Assembly: GCF_000467125.1 (NCBI RefSeq)
Contig: NZ_BATJ01000022.1
Coordinates: 17,428-81,427, forward strand
Reading direction: 5' to 3'
Length of the DNA stretch: 64,000 nucleotides
Origin: Vibrio proteolyticus NBRC 13287
Lineage (GTDB): Bacteria; Pseudomonadota; Gammaproteobacteria; Enterobacterales; Vibrionaceae
The notes beneath the pieces are model-generated. The model did no database searches. It worked only from the letters and a program-made list of their open reading frames with translations, and had not been told where the DNA came from. Positions 1-9,020 of this stretch are shown piece after piece. Both the position numbers and the translations under genes were made by a program. How positions within the stretch are numbered: the stretch's first letter is position 1; each line of letters begins with the position of its first letter.

Positions 1-125
1 TCGCCGTCCATAAGAATTTACTAAAATATTTAAAGCCCGGGCTGATTTTAGCGCCGCGGCACTGAAGCCATGTCACCGGAGCGGAATCGGCAGAAATTTC
101 GCCCAGAGCTCAAGAAGGAAGCGTA

Positions 126-1544
126 ATGAGTCAGGATAAAATCGACATCAAAGATGTGACGCCCAAAACCTTTAATCCCAAGACCCACAAAGGGAACCAA
201 GACAGGTTTAATCCCGGCAACCGCATCTATGTCCGCGAGAGCAAAGGCACCTATCAGCAATTGCGCCGCTACGGTGGCTGGTTTTTGCTGGTGCTGTTTG
301 CTGCCATTCCCTGGATTCCATACGGCGATCGCCAGGCGATTTTGCTGGATATCGGCAATCAGCAGTTCAACTTTTTCGGTACCACCCTTTACCCGCAGGA
401 TCTGACCCTGCTGGCGCTGCTGTTTATGATTGCCGCTTTCGGCCTGTTCTTTATCACCACTTTCCTCGGCCGGGTGTGGTGTGGCTATCTGTGCCCGCAG
501 ACGGTGTGGACCTTCATGTACATCTGGTTCGAGGAAAAGCTCGAAGGCAGTGCCAACAAACGCCGTAAACAGGACGCTGGCAAACTCACCGTCAATCTGG
601 CGCTGCGCAAAACCGCCAAACACGCAGCCTGGCTGGGGATCGCTCTCGCCACCGGGTTCACCTTTGTCGGCTACTTCGTGCCAATGCGGGATTTGGTGAT
701 CAATTTCTTTACCCTCAGCGCCAGCTTCTGGCCGGTTTTCTGGATCCTGTTTTTTGCCGCTTGTACCTATGGGAACGCCGGCTGGATGCGCTCTATCATG
801 TGCATCCACATGTGTCCTTACGCCCGTTTCCAGTCCGCCATGTTCGACAAAGACACCTTCATCGTCGGTTATGACAACCAACGCGGCGAGCAACGCGGCC
901 CCCGTCCGCGCAAAGCCGATCCCAAAGCGCTCGGACTGGGCGACTGTATTGACTGCGATCTGTGTGTGCAGGTCTGCCCAACCGGGATCGATATCCGCGA
1001 TGGACTGCAATACGAGTGCATCAACTGTGGTGCCTGTATTGATGCCTGTGACAACACCATGGAGCGGATGGGGTACGCCAAAGGGCTGATCAGCTACACC
1101 ACCGAACATCGCCTGGGCGGTAAACACACCAAGGTCATGCGGCCAAAACTGCTTGGCTACGGCGCCGTCATGGTGCTGATGATCGGTCTGTTCTTTGCTC
1201 AAGTCGCCAGTGTCGATCCAGCGGGCCTGAGCGTACTGCGAGACCGCAACCAGTTGTTCCGCATGAACGGCGCCGGCGAAGTAGAAAACACCTACACGCT
1301 GAAAATCATCAATAAGACCCAGCAGTTGCAGGAGTATCAACTCAGCGTGAAAGGGTTAAGTGATGTCTCCTGGTATGGCAAACAAACCGTGCAAGTCCAG
1401 CCCGGTGAAGTGTACAACCTGCCAATGAGCCTCGGGGTCAACCCGGACAGCCTGAGCAAACCGATCGCCACCATTCAGTTTGTGCTGTCAGATGAACAGG
1501 ACTTTACCACCGAAGTGGAAAGCCGCTTTATTAAGAAGCTCTAA
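126..1544 (+). CDS. ccoG: CcoG/FixG-family cytochrome c oxidase accessory protein
   Basis: A membrane iron-sulfur protein of 472 residues that, in this family, helps deliver copper to the cbb3-type cytochrome oxidase. Several transmembrane segments are visible in the first 220 residues and one near residue 345. A CGYLCP motif lies around residues 119-124. Two ferredoxin-type [4Fe-4S] motifs (CIDCDLCVQVCP and CINCGACIDACD) follow at about residues 273-310. The C-terminal 110 residues fit the periplasmic immunoglobulin-like FixG domain. The ATG at 126 overlaps an upstream TAA and has AAGGAAG just ahead of it. The cbb3 oxidase genes themselves are not in the window. Length and motifs match the family, so the call is secure; the copper role is family knowledge. 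Confidence 0.93.
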   Translation: MSQDKIDIKDVTPKTFNPKTHKGNQDRFNPGNRIYVRESKGTYQQLRRYGGWFLLVLFAAIPWIPYGDRQAILLDIGNQQFNFFGTTLYPQDLTLLALLFMIAAFGLFFITTFLGRVWCGYLCPQTVWTFMYIWFEEKLEGSANKRRKQDAGKLTVNLALRKTAKHAAWLGIALATGFTFVGYFVPMRDLVINFFTLSASFWPVFWILFFAACTYGNAGWMRSIMCIHMCPYARFQSAMFDKDTFIVGYDNQRGEQRGPRPRKADPKALGLGDCIDCDLCVQVCPTGIDIRDGLQYECINCGACIDACDNTMERMGYAKGLISYTTEHRLGGKHTKVMRPKLLGYGAVMVLMIGLFFAQVASVDPAGLSVLRDRNQLFRMNGAGEVENTYTLKIINKTQQLQEYQLSVKGLSDVSWYGKQTVQVQPGEVYNLPMSLGVNPDSLSKPIATIQFVLSDEQDFTTEVESRFIKKL

Positions 1545-1644
1545 CCCGCTCGATTAAGGCTCAGCAATGAGCCTTTTTTATTGCCCACCGGAAAGCGGTC
1601 AACTCATGCTAGTATTAAGGGAGTTTTATCAATCAAGCATTTAT

Positions 1645-2631
1645 ATGACCGAACAAGCCTTTAATTTTGACGCCCTGACTCCGGATTTTATGTGGTATGC
1701 CCTCGAAAGCATCGGCATTCGCGCCGAGTCGGGATTTCTGCCGCTCAACAGCTACGAAAACCGCGTCTATCAGTTCAGTGATGAAGACCGGCGCCGTTTT
1801 GTGGTCAAGTTCTATCGCCCCGGGCGCTGGAGCCCTGAGCAAATTCAGGAAGAACACGACTTCACCCAGGAGCTGTTGGAAGCCGACATTCCAGTCGCCC
1901 CACCCGTACGCTTACACGGCGCCACGTTGCATCACTACCAGGGGTATCTGTTTGCGCTGTTTGCCAGCGTCGGCGGGCGTCAGTTTGAGGTCGACAATCT
2001 TGACCAGCTCGAAGGCGTTGGGCGCTTTCTCGGCCGGATCCACAAAGTCGGCAGCCGACAGCCATTCCAGCACCGCCCGACCCTCGGCCTGGACGAATAC
2101 CTTTATCAGCCACGGGCTCTGCTGCAACAGTCGCCGTTTATTCCGCCGCATCTGCAAACGGCGTTTTTTAACGACCTCGATCTGTTGATCACTGAGCTGG
2201 AGCAACACTGGCGTCCGGATGCTCAGCTTATCCGGCTGCACGGTGACTGCCACCCGGGTAACATTCTGTGGCGCGACGGGCCGATGTTTGTCGATCTGGA
2301 CGACAGCCGCAATGGCCCGGCCGTGCAGGATTTGTGGATGCTGCTCAGTGGCGAGCGCGGTGACAAACTGATGCAGTTGGATGTCATTCTGGACGCGTAC
2401 CAGGAGTTTTGCGATTTCAATCCGGCCGAATTGAAACTTATCGAGCCATTGCGTGGTCTACGAATGGTGCATTACATGGCATGGCTAGCAAAACGCTGGC
2501 AGGATCCCGCATTTCCGATTGCTTTCCCCTGGTTTGATGATCCAAAGTATTGGGAAAGTCAGGTCCTGGCGTTTAAAGAGCAGATCGCCGCTTTAGGCGA
2601 AGCGCCGCTGTCTCTGATGCCACACTATTAG
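1645..2631 (+). CDS. srkA: Stress response serine/threonine kinase SrkA (YihE)
   Basis: A 328-residue cytoplasmic kinase of the aminoglycoside-phosphotransferase-like fold. E. coli SrkA (YihE) limits stress-induced death (Cpx-linked) and has the same length. The phosphate-anchoring lysine is probably K55 in FVVKFYRPG. The catalytic loop HGDCHPGN carries D201, and the metal-binding VDLDD follows at 216-220. The frame stays open upstream to 1567, but the ATG at 1645 gives MTEQAFNF, the expected N-terminus. dsbA follows after 29 bases, the same srkA-dsbA arrangement as in enterobacteria, suggesting one transcript in which an envelope-stress kinase is expressed with the periplasmic oxidase. Confidence 0.92.
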   Translation: MTEQAFNFDALTPDFMWYALESIGIRAESGFLPLNSYENRVYQFSDEDRRRFVVKFYRPGRWSPEQIQEEHDFTQELLEADIPVAPPVRLHGATLHHYQGYLFALFASVGGRQFEVDNLDQLEGVGRFLGRIHKVGSRQPFQHRPTLGLDEYLYQPRALLQQSPFIPPHLQTAFFNDLDLLITELEQHWRPDAQLIRLHGDCHPGNILWRDGPMFVDLDDSRNGPAVQDLWMLLSGERGDKLMQLDVILDAYQEFCDFNPAELKLIEPLRGLRMVHYMAWLAKRWQDPAFPIAFPWFDDPKYWESQVLAFKEQIAALGEAPLSLMPHY

Positions 2632-2660
2632 CCGTTAGACAAGAAATCATGGAGAACACA

Positions 2661-3266
2661 ATGAAAAAGCTGTTTGCCTTTGCTGCAACACTGATGTTGA
2701 GCCTGAGCGCCCACGCGGCTCAGTTTAAAGAAGGCGTCAACTACACCCAGGTCGACAATCTTGAGCCCGCGGCCAAGCCGACCGTGAGCGAGTTTTTCTC
2801 GTTTTACTGTCCGCACTGTAACGAGTTTGAGCCTGTCATTCAGCAACTCAAACAGCGTCTGCCTGCGAACGCTACCTTGCAGAAAAATCACGTCTCGTTC
2901 ATGGGTGGCAACATGGGCGAAACCATGAGCAAAGCCTACGCGACCATGGTGGTTCTCGGCGTGGAAGACAAAATGGTGCCGGTGATGTTCAACCGCATTC
3001 ACAACCTGCGTAAGCCACCTAAAGACGCCGCAGAACTACGCCAGATCTTCATCGATGAAGGTGTGGATGGCAAGAAGTTCGATGCCGCATTCAACGGCTT
3101 TGCCGTCGACTCGATGGTGCGCCGCTCTGACAAACAGTTCCAGGACGCGGGTCTGCGCGGCGTACCGTCCGTGATTGTTAACAACAAGTACCTGGTTCAA
3201 ACACAGGGACTGCAGTCACTTGACCAATACTTCGAACTGGTTAACTACCTGCTGACACTCAAGTAA
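2661..3266 (+). CDS. dsbA: Thiol:disulfide interchange protein DsbA
   Basis: Periplasmic dithiol oxidase that introduces disulfide bonds into exported proteins. The 201-residue precursor begins with a classical signal peptide (MKKLFAFAAT..., probable cleavage after AHA near residue 19). The thioredoxin-fold active site is C50-P-H-C53 in FYCPHCNEF, and the cis-proline loop appears as RGVPSVIVN near residue 170. The ATG at 2661 is chosen over the in-frame ATG at 2649 because GGAG at 2651-2654 is correctly spaced from it and it gives a clean signal peptide. It lies directly behind srkA and ends at a strong terminator. Confidence 0.96.
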   Translation: MKKLFAFAATLMLSLSAHAAQFKEGVNYTQVDNLEPAAKPTVSEFFSFYCPHCNEFEPVIQQLKQRLPANATLQKNHVSFMGGNMGETMSKAYATMVVLGVEDKMVPVMFNRIHNLRKPPKDAAELRQIFIDEGVDGKKFDAAFNGFAVDSMVRRSDKQFQDAGLRGVPSVIVNNKYLVQTQGLQSLDQYFELVNYLLTLK

Positions 3267-3277
3267 TTCGCAGACAC

Positions 3278-3308
3278 AAAAAAACCAGCCGCTGTGGCTG
3301 GTTTTTTT
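3278..3308. terminator. Bidirectional intrinsic terminator between dsbA and yihG
   Basis: A-tract, ACCAGCC stem, five-base loop GCTGT, GGCTGGT stem and T-tract. The A and T tracts extend the pairing, so the hairpin can stop transcripts arriving from srkA-dsbA on the plus strand and yihG on the minus strand. Confidence 0.9.
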
Positions 3309-3319
3309 CACAGCGACCG

Positions 3320-4246
3320 TTACGGCTGCTGCGTGCACCGCGCTTTCGACAGCAATTCGTCGGGCGCGCGGCGGTAAATCTGCGCCAGCCGGGCGTCTTT
3401 GTCCTGCCATAGCTGTCCCAGCCAGTGCTGAAACTGGCGCTTGTAAGGTTTGTCATTGAAATAGTCGCCCTGCACCTGCTCATCCACGGGCAGCACTTTG
3501 ACATGCACCACCACTTTTCGCATCCGCCCCATGAGCGCATCGCGAAACGGTTTGTCGCGGTTGTCGGGGTACGCCAGCGTGACGTCGATGATCTTATCAA
3601 ACTGCTCACCCATCGCCGCCAGGGTGTAGGCAATCCCACCGGATTTCGGCGCCAACAGATGCTGATAGCCAGCACGGCTGGCCGCCTGCTTCTCTGCGGT
3701 AAAACGGGTGCCCTCGACATAATTCACCACCGTGGTCGGGGTGTGGCGGAATTTGGCGCAGGAGCGACGGGTGGTGAGCAGGTCCTGGCCGCGCTTTTCC
3801 GGATGACGCAGCAGATATTCACGCGAATAGCGGCGCATAAACGGCATATCCAGAGCCCAGCAACCCATGCCGATAAAGGGCACATAGAGCAGTTGCTGTT
3901 TGAGAAAAAACTTCGGCATCGGCAAGCTATCTTTGAATACGCCACACAGCACGACGATGTCAGTCCAGCTGAGGTGGTTGCTGATCAGCAGATACCAGCC
4001 ATCTTTTTTCAGCCCATCCAGTCCCTGAACGTCCCACTCAATCTGGTTGGTGAGATTCAGCACTGCATGATTCACGCTCGCCCACAACCACATCACCCGA
4101 TTGGCCAACTGTGTCCCTTTGGCTTTCAGCGCCGGTGTGGGGAGCAGCAGCTTCAAAATTGCAATCAGACAGATCACCACAGAACACACCGCAGAGTTCA
4201 GTGCCACCAGGAAAACATTCAGGATCAGGATAAGATAAGCCAACAT
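3320..4246 (-). CDS. yihG: 1-acyl-glycerol-3-phosphate acyltransferase family protein (YihG-like)
   Basis: Predicted inner-membrane acyltransferase of 308 residues that would transfer an acyl chain to lysophosphatidic acid. It starts with a hydrophobic anchor (MLAYLILILNVFLVAL). The PlsC-family block I is visible as NHLSWTD (N90, H91, D96), with the His-x4-Asp pair, and block III as VEGTR at 177-181. The length and the place next to dsbA resemble E. coli yihG, which acts in phospholipid acyl-chain remodelling. It runs convergently with dsbA. The general activity is secure; the precise substrate is inference. Confidence 0.85.
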   Translation of the reverse strand: MLAYLILILNVFLVALNSAVCSVVICLIAILKLLLPTPALKAKGTQLANRVMWLWASVNHAVLNLTNQIEWDVQGLDGLKKDGWYLLISNHLSWTDIVVLCGVFKDSLPMPKFFLKQQLLYVPFIGMGCWALDMPFMRRYSREYLLRHPEKRGQDLLTTRRSCAKFRHTPTTVVNYVEGTRFTAEKQAASRAGYQHLLAPKSGGIAYTLAAMGEQFDKIIDVTLAYPDNRDKPFRDALMGRMRKVVVHVKVLPVDEQVQGDYFNDKPYKRQFQHWLGQLWQDKDARLAQIYRRAPDELLSKARCTQQP

Positions 4247-4417
4247 GATTGATTAACGCGCCAGAAATGTGAACAATAAAACAGCGTGTAATTATACAAG
4301 GCCCAATTCACATTGGAATCGCCAGACCAATGGTCTGATTAGTTTTATTGTGCTCGTGCCTGCACAAATGCAACAGACAGTTGCGACATTTATCATCAAA
4401 AACAAGGAGCTTAACGC

Positions 4418-5377
4418 ATGATGCGTGCGATCCCCATCTTTTCACTGAGTGTGCTGGCCTTACCAGTTCACGCAGCGCTGGCCCCACAAGCAGGCCTGAG
4501 CGGCGAAATTGCATTCAACGTCGGTTACACCTCAAGCACCTCCAATTTTAATACCGACGGCGACAAAACCATCCGCTCACTCGATCACGAAGCCAGCTCT
4601 GAGAGTGGTTTCCTGCTGGCACCACTTGGCAGCGTCGCCTATACCTTCGGCAGCGCCCGCCAGCAACAGATCTACGCCGGTACCTCGCGTGAAGACATCG
4701 CGGTCGGGACACTGGCGTTTGAACTGGGGTACAAGTATCAAATGCCCGGTGGCACCATCGTCGACGTATCCGTGTTACCCACTATTCTCTCTGGTGAAGT
4801 ATGGCGCAATCCGTACGCCACCGACGTGGCGCGTAAAGAGACCGATGTGGACGGCATCGCCTACCGTTTTAAACTCGACAACATCGGCGGCACGCCTCTG
4901 ACGCTGGACTTTGCCTACGGCCAGAAAGACGTTGACCACGATGACGTCACCGACCGCGACCTGCGACGCGATGGCGACCTCTACTACGCCAAAGCTCAAT
5001 ATCGTCTACCGTTAAGCCGCAGCGTGTTCCTGATGCCGGCCGCGACCTACATCCACTTTGATGCCGACGGCCGCGCCAACAGTTATGACCAATACGGCGC
5101 GGAACTCAGCCTGTTCCAATCGTTCGGCGCGCACAATCTGGCTCTGACGGCTGGATACGCCACACGTGATTTTGAGCATGGCGCTGCCACCTTCAACGGC
5201 CGCGCGCGCGACGAAGATGAACTAAGCCTGTTTGCCGCTTACGAATATCAGCAACCGTTCGGCTGGCAGAACTGGTCACTGGTGGCCCTTGGCGGCTACA
5301 GCGAAACCAGTGCCAACCTCGACTTTTACGACGCGTCGGAATACTTGCTCTCGCTGGGTGTCAACTACACCTTCTGA
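4418..5377 (+). CDS. DUF2860-family outer membrane beta-barrel protein
   Basis: A 319-residue exported protein with a signal peptide (MMRAIPIFSLSVLALPVHAA). The mature part alternates polar and aromatic residues in many short strands (LDFAYGQKD, LTAGYATRD, WSLVALGGYSE) and ends in LSLGVNYTF, a typical beta-barrel terminal signature with a final Phe. It resembles the DUF2860 proteins common in vibrios, whose function is unknown to me. AAGGAG at 4404-4409 lies eight bases before the ATG. It runs convergently with comM, only three bases separating the stop codons, so no terminator hairpin fits between them. Confidence 0.75.
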   Translation: MMRAIPIFSLSVLALPVHAALAPQAGLSGEIAFNVGYTSSTSNFNTDGDKTIRSLDHEASSESGFLLAPLGSVAYTFGSARQQQIYAGTSREDIAVGTLAFELGYKYQMPGGTIVDVSVLPTILSGEVWRNPYATDVARKETDVDGIAYRFKLDNIGGTPLTLDFAYGQKDVDHDDVTDRDLRRDGDLYYAKAQYRLPLSRSVFLMPAATYIHFDADGRANSYDQYGAELSLFQSFGAHNLALTAGYATRDFEHGAATFNGRARDEDELSLFAAYEYQQPFGWQNWSLVALGGYSETSANLDFYDASEYLLSLGVNYTF

Positions 5378-5380
5378 TCC

Positions 5381-6904
5381 TCACACCGCCTGCGCGGTGA
5401 GCTGTTTGAGCAGCCGATCCATTGCCCGGTATCCCAATGCTTCCGCCAAATGGGGCCGGGCAATCTGTTCGGTCCCTTCCAGATCCGCAATGGTGCGCGC
5501 CACTTTGATGATGCGGTGATAAGCTCGAATCGACAGCCCCAACCGGTGCAGCGCACTTTCAAGAAACTGCGCATCGGCTTTCGCCAGCGGGCAGTGGCGC
5601 TCAATTTCCCGACTGCCAAGCAAAGCATTGGCTTTCCCGCTGCGGCTGAGCATCTGCGTTCTGGCCTGCGCCACCCGACCGCGAACCACCTCCGTCGGCT
5701 CACCGCGATCGCCGCCTTCCGCCAACGTGCCCTGTGGCAGGGACGGAATTTCGATCGACATATCAAACCGATCCAGCAGCGGCCCGGACAGACGGCTCAG
5801 ATAACGCAGGATGATTTGCGGGTTGACCCGTGCCTGATTGCCTTCGTAGTAGCCTGTCGGGCTGGGATTGAGCGCCCCAACCAACTGAAAACGGGCCGGA
5901 AAGCGGGTCTTCCCCTGAGCTCGTGAAATGATGATCTCCCCGGATTCCAGCGGCTCACGCAGCGAATCCAACACCTTGCGTTCGAACTCCGGCATCTCGT
6001 CGAGAAACAGCAGGCCATTGTGTGCCAGCGAAATTTCCCCCGGACGGGGCACCGAGCCGCCGCCCACCAACGCAGCCATCGAACTGGAATGGTGCGGCGC
6101 GCGAAACGGACGCAGTTTCCAGTTGTGCTGATTGATCTCCTGTTGGGTAAGGGAGGCGATCGAAGCTGTCTCCATCGCCTCTTCATCATTCATCTCCGGC
6201 AACAGATCGCACAATCGCGACGCCAACATGGTTTTACCGGTTCCGGGCGGACCCAGAAACAGCAGGTTGTGATTACCCGCCGCGGCGATTTCCAGCGCGC
6301 GTTTGCCCTGTTGCTGGCCGATAATGTCCTGTAAATCCCGTCCGGATGCACGGCGTTCACCCTGGTCAGGTGACCGATGCAACCCCAGCGCCTGCTGGCC
6401 ACACAGATCCGCACACACCTCTAGCAGCGCCTGCGCCGATTTATGCGGTGCGGCCCCCACCAGCGCCGCCTGATCGCCATTGTCATGCGGCACGATCAGC
6501 GCGCGGCCAATATGCTTGGCCGCCAGGGCTGCTGGCAATACCCCTTTGACCGGCCGGAGCGCGCCGGATAACGCCAGCTCGCCGACAAACTCGCACTCGT
6601 TCAGACGAGTGCGCGGCAGCTGCTCTGAGGCGGCCAGTATTCCGAGCGCAATTGGCAAATCAAAACGGCCGCCCTCTTTGGGCAAATCCGCCGGCGCAAG
6701 ATTGACCGTGATCCGTTTGGCCGGAAACTCGAAACGCGAGTTGATGATCGCGCTACGCACCCGATCTTTGGCTTCTTTGACGGTGGTTTCCGGCAACCCC
6801 ACTAAGGTGAAACCCGGCATTCCGTTACTGATGTGTACTTCCACCGTCACCGGCGGCGCTTCCACCCCGACACTGGCACGGCTGTGGATAATGGCTAAGC
6901 CCAT
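5381..6904 (-). CDS. comM: ComM/YifB-family AAA+ ATPase (Mg-chelatase-like)
   Basis: A hexameric AAA+ helicase that in Vibrio cholerae extends branch migration during integration of transforming DNA. The 507-residue protein begins MGLAIIHSRASVGVEAP, typical of the family, with an N-terminal Lon-protease-like fold. The Walker A motif GPPGTGKT is near residue 218 and Walker B is LLFLDEMPEF. The family's C-terminal Mg-chelatase-associated domain follows (LSIRAYHRIIKVARTIADLEG). The gene stands alone, divergent from the ilv leader. Length and motifs are complete, so natural transformation machinery is expected in this organism (inference). Confidence 0.93.
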   Translation of the reverse strand: MGLAIIHSRASVGVEAPPVTVEVHISNGMPGFTLVGLPETTVKEAKDRVRSAIINSRFEFPAKRITVNLAPADLPKEGGRFDLPIALGILAASEQLPRTRLNECEFVGELALSGALRPVKGVLPAALAAKHIGRALIVPHDNGDQAALVGAAPHKSAQALLEVCADLCGQQALGLHRSPDQGERRASGRDLQDIIGQQQGKRALEIAAAGNHNLLFLGPPGTGKTMLASRLCDLLPEMNDEEAMETASIASLTQQEINQHNWKLRPFRAPHHSSSMAALVGGGSVPRPGEISLAHNGLLFLDEMPEFERKVLDSLREPLESGEIIISRAQGKTRFPARFQLVGALNPSPTGYYEGNQARVNPQIILRYLSRLSGPLLDRFDMSIEIPSLPQGTLAEGGDRGEPTEVVRGRVAQARTQMLSRSGKANALLGSREIERHCPLAKADAQFLESALHRLGLSIRAYHRIIKVARTIADLEGTEQIARPHLAEALGYRAMDRLLKQLTAQAV

Positions 6905-7027
6905 AAACCTTCCTTGTTACTGATTACAAACCATTCATCCCTGTTATCGGCACGAATACGATCGAGCAACCTTGTTATATAGCGCGTACAAATGCTGACG
7001 GAATGTGAAAAAAGAATGAGTTTTTGC

Positions 7028-7056
7028 TTGTCAATTAACAGAAAGGTGTGTTAACA
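7028..7056 (+). promoter_or_regulatory. Possible ilv operon promoter
   Basis: TTGTCA at 7028 followed after 17 bases by TTAACA at 7051. The -35 is good and the -10 weak. The predicted start, near 7063, would leave about 50 bases before the leader peptide. The rest of 6905-7114 contains no gene I can support. Confidence 0.4.
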
Positions 7057-7114
7057 CTAGAGACGCAAACCGTTTCGTACCATATTTACGCAACACAACA
7101 AGACGAAAAAAATA

Positions 7115-7204
7115 ATGACGATTAACGCCCGCTTCAACGCACTTATTACCCTGATTATCGTGGTCCTGATTGGTACCGCGCGGGGGATTGTGGGCGACAA
7201 ATAA
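7115..7204 (+). CDS. ilvL: ilv operon leader peptide
   Basis: A 29-codon reading frame, too short for automated ORF lists. It encodes a peptide starting MTINARF with a run LITLIIVVLIG. Counting the whole peptide, 12 of 29 residues are Ile, Val or Leu and three are Thr. This is the composition expected of an attenuation control peptide that senses charged branched-chain tRNAs. It lies upstream of a strong hairpin with a T-tract, and the ilvGMEDA genes follow. The sequence is not close to the E. coli peptide, but position and composition identify it. Confidence 0.85.
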   Translation: MTINARFNALITLIIVVLIGTARGIVGDK

Positions 7205-7252
7205 CCACAAATTCAAAAAAACCCCCGCACTGAAAAGTCCGGGGGTTTTTTT
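7178..7252 (+). promoter_or_regulatory. ilv attenuator: antiterminator and terminator
   Basis: The terminator has an ACCCCCG arm at 7221-7227, a CGGGGGT arm at 7240-7246 and flanking A (7215-7220) and T (7246-7252) runs. Near the end of the leader peptide the bases GCGGGGG (7180-7186) can pair perfectly with CCCCCGC (7222-7228), the terminator's own 5' arm, forming an alternative antiterminator. A ribosome stalled at the Ile/Val/Leu codons should leave this segment free and favour read-through into ilvG. The pairing is read from the sequence; the mechanism is that known for enterobacterial ilv operons. Confidence 0.85.
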
Positions 7253-7372
7253 ACAGCTCAAGAAGCTGCAATGGACACATAACGACAAGTCGAGAATGAC
7301 AGGAAGAACGGGAGCGCACATGCCGTGCAACACAACACAACAAGGCTACCAGGGTAGTCAGGGAGGCTTACG

Positions 7373-9019
7373 ATGACAGGTGCTCAATTAGTCGTAGCCG
7401 CATTAAAACAACAAGGCATCCAAACCGTGTTTGGTTATCCGGGTGGCGCCATCATGCCAATCTACGATGCCTTGTACGACGGCGGGGTAGAACATATCCT
7501 CTGCCGTCACGAGCAAGGCGCGGCCATGGCCGCCATCGGAATGGCCCGGGCCACTCAGGATGTGGCAGTCTGTATGGCCACCTCCGGGCCGGGCGCCACC
7601 AATCTGGTGACAGGTCTGGCCGATGCTTTTCTCGACTCCATCCCCTTAGTCGCCATCACCGGCCAGGTCGCCAGCTCTCACATCGGGACCGATGCGTTTC
7701 AGGAAATGGATGTCATTGGCATGTCACTGGCGTGTACCAAGCACAGTTATTTGGTGACCGACATCGAGGAACTGGCGCCAACGCTGGCCGAAGCGTTCGA
7801 AGTGGCCAAAACAGGCCGACCCGGTCCGGTCATTGTCGATATCGCCAAAGATGTCCAGTTGGCCCAGACACCAGTTACGGTACTGCCTCCCTTTACTCCA
7901 CCTCCCGCCCCCCGAGCCAGCGATGATGCTCTGGTCAAAGCTCAAACCCTGTTATCCCAAAGTACCCGTCCGGTGTTGTACGTCGGCGGCGGGGTCCAAC
8001 TGGCCAAAGCCACACACGCGGTACGCGAGTTCCTGCGTCTCAATCCGATGCCCACCGTCAGCACGCTCAAGGGCCTTGGCACCATCGAACGCCACGATCC
8101 CCACTATCTCGGTATGCTGGGCATGCACGGCACCAAAGCCGCCAACCTGGTGGTACAGGAGTGTGATCTGCTGATTGCCGTCGGTGCACGTTTTGATGAC
8201 CGGGTGACGGGCAAACTCGATACCTTTGCGCCACACGCCAAAGTCATCCATATCGACATCGACGCTGCCGAAATTCATAAGTTGCGCGAGGCACATGCGC
8301 CGCTGCGCGGGGAAATCGTCGATCTGCTGCCAAAACTGGAACTGACCCAGGATATCTCCCCTTGGGTTCACCACAGCGAAAGCCTGCGCAGCGGATTCAA
8401 ATGGCGCTATGACCATCCGGGCGAACTGATCTATGCCCCACTGCTGCTGAAGCAGCTATCCGACATGATGCCGGACAGCGCCATCGTGTCGACCGATGTC
8501 GGCCAGCATCAGATGTGGGCCGCGCAGCACATTCAGCCACGCGAACCGCAGAATTTCATCACTTCTGCCGGTCTGGGCACCATGGGCTTCGGCCTGCCGG
8601 CCGCCATGGGCGCCGCGGTCGCAAGACCCGATGATCAGTCTATCCTTATTTCAGGAGACGGCTCATTTATGATGAACGTGCAGGAGCTCGGCACACTCAA
8701 ACGCCGCCAGATCCCAGTCAAGATGGTATTGCTCAACAACCAGCGTCTCGGCATGGTGCGTCAGTGGCAGTCACTGTTCTTTGACGGTCGCCACAGTGAG
8801 ACCATTCTCGATGACAACCCGGATTTCGTGATGCTGGCCAAGGCGTTTGATATTCCAGGAAAAACCATCACCCGTAAAGAGGATGTGCTGCCCGCCCTGG
8901 AAGAAATGCTGGCGAGTAAAACCGCCTACCTGCTGCACGTGCTGATCGATGAAGAAGAAAATGTCTGGCCGCTGGTTCCGCCGGGCGCTTCAAACAATGA
9001 CATGCTGGAGAACACCTAA
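7373..9019 (+). CDS. ilvG: Acetolactate synthase II large subunit
   Basis: Catalytic subunit of acetohydroxyacid synthase, which condenses two pyruvates, or pyruvate with 2-ketobutyrate, in the first common step of valine, leucine and isoleucine synthesis. The 548-residue protein has the N-terminal thiamine-diphosphate signature with catalytic E47 in RHEQGAA, a central FAD-binding region and the C-terminal ThDP motif GDGSFMMN...LNN. Unlike the frameshifted gene of E. coli K-12, the frame is intact. GGAGG lies just before the ATG. First structural gene of the attenuated ilvGMEDA operon. Confidence 0.96.
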   Translation: MTGAQLVVAALKQQGIQTVFGYPGGAIMPIYDALYDGGVEHILCRHEQGAAMAAIGMARATQDVAVCMATSGPGATNLVTGLADAFLDSIPLVAITGQVASSHIGTDAFQEMDVIGMSLACTKHSYLVTDIEELAPTLAEAFEVAKTGRPGPVIVDIAKDVQLAQTPVTVLPPFTPPPAPRASDDALVKAQTLLSQSTRPVLYVGGGVQLAKATHAVREFLRLNPMPTVSTLKGLGTIERHDPHYLGMLGMHGTKAANLVVQECDLLIAVGARFDDRVTGKLDTFAPHAKVIHIDIDAAEIHKLREAHAPLRGEIVDLLPKLELTQDISPWVHHSESLRSGFKWRYDHPGELIYAPLLLKQLSDMMPDSAIVSTDVGQHQMWAAQHIQPREPQNFITSAGLGTMGFGLPAAMGAAVARPDDQSILISGDGSFMMNVQELGTLKRRQIPVKMVLLNNQRLGMVRQWQSLFFDGRHSETILDDNPDFVMLAKAFDIPGKTITRKEDVLPALEEMLASKTAYLLHVLIDEEENVWPLVPPGASNNDMLENT

Positions 9020-9020
9020 C

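Noticed and set aside
70..126. Eighteen-codon open frame just upstream of ccoG
   Set aside because: It has no convincing ribosome site, ends in the TAATG that overlaps the ccoG start, and probably arises by chance.
48..1340. Long minus-strand open frame of 430 codons opposite ccoG
   Set aside because: It mirrors ccoG, which has clear ferredoxin motifs and membrane helices; the antisense product has no recognisable features or ribosome site.
3425..4252. 275-codon plus-strand frame opposite yihG
   Set aside because: The minus-strand acyltransferase has the NHx4D and EGTR motifs; the plus frame is His/Gln rich without known domains.
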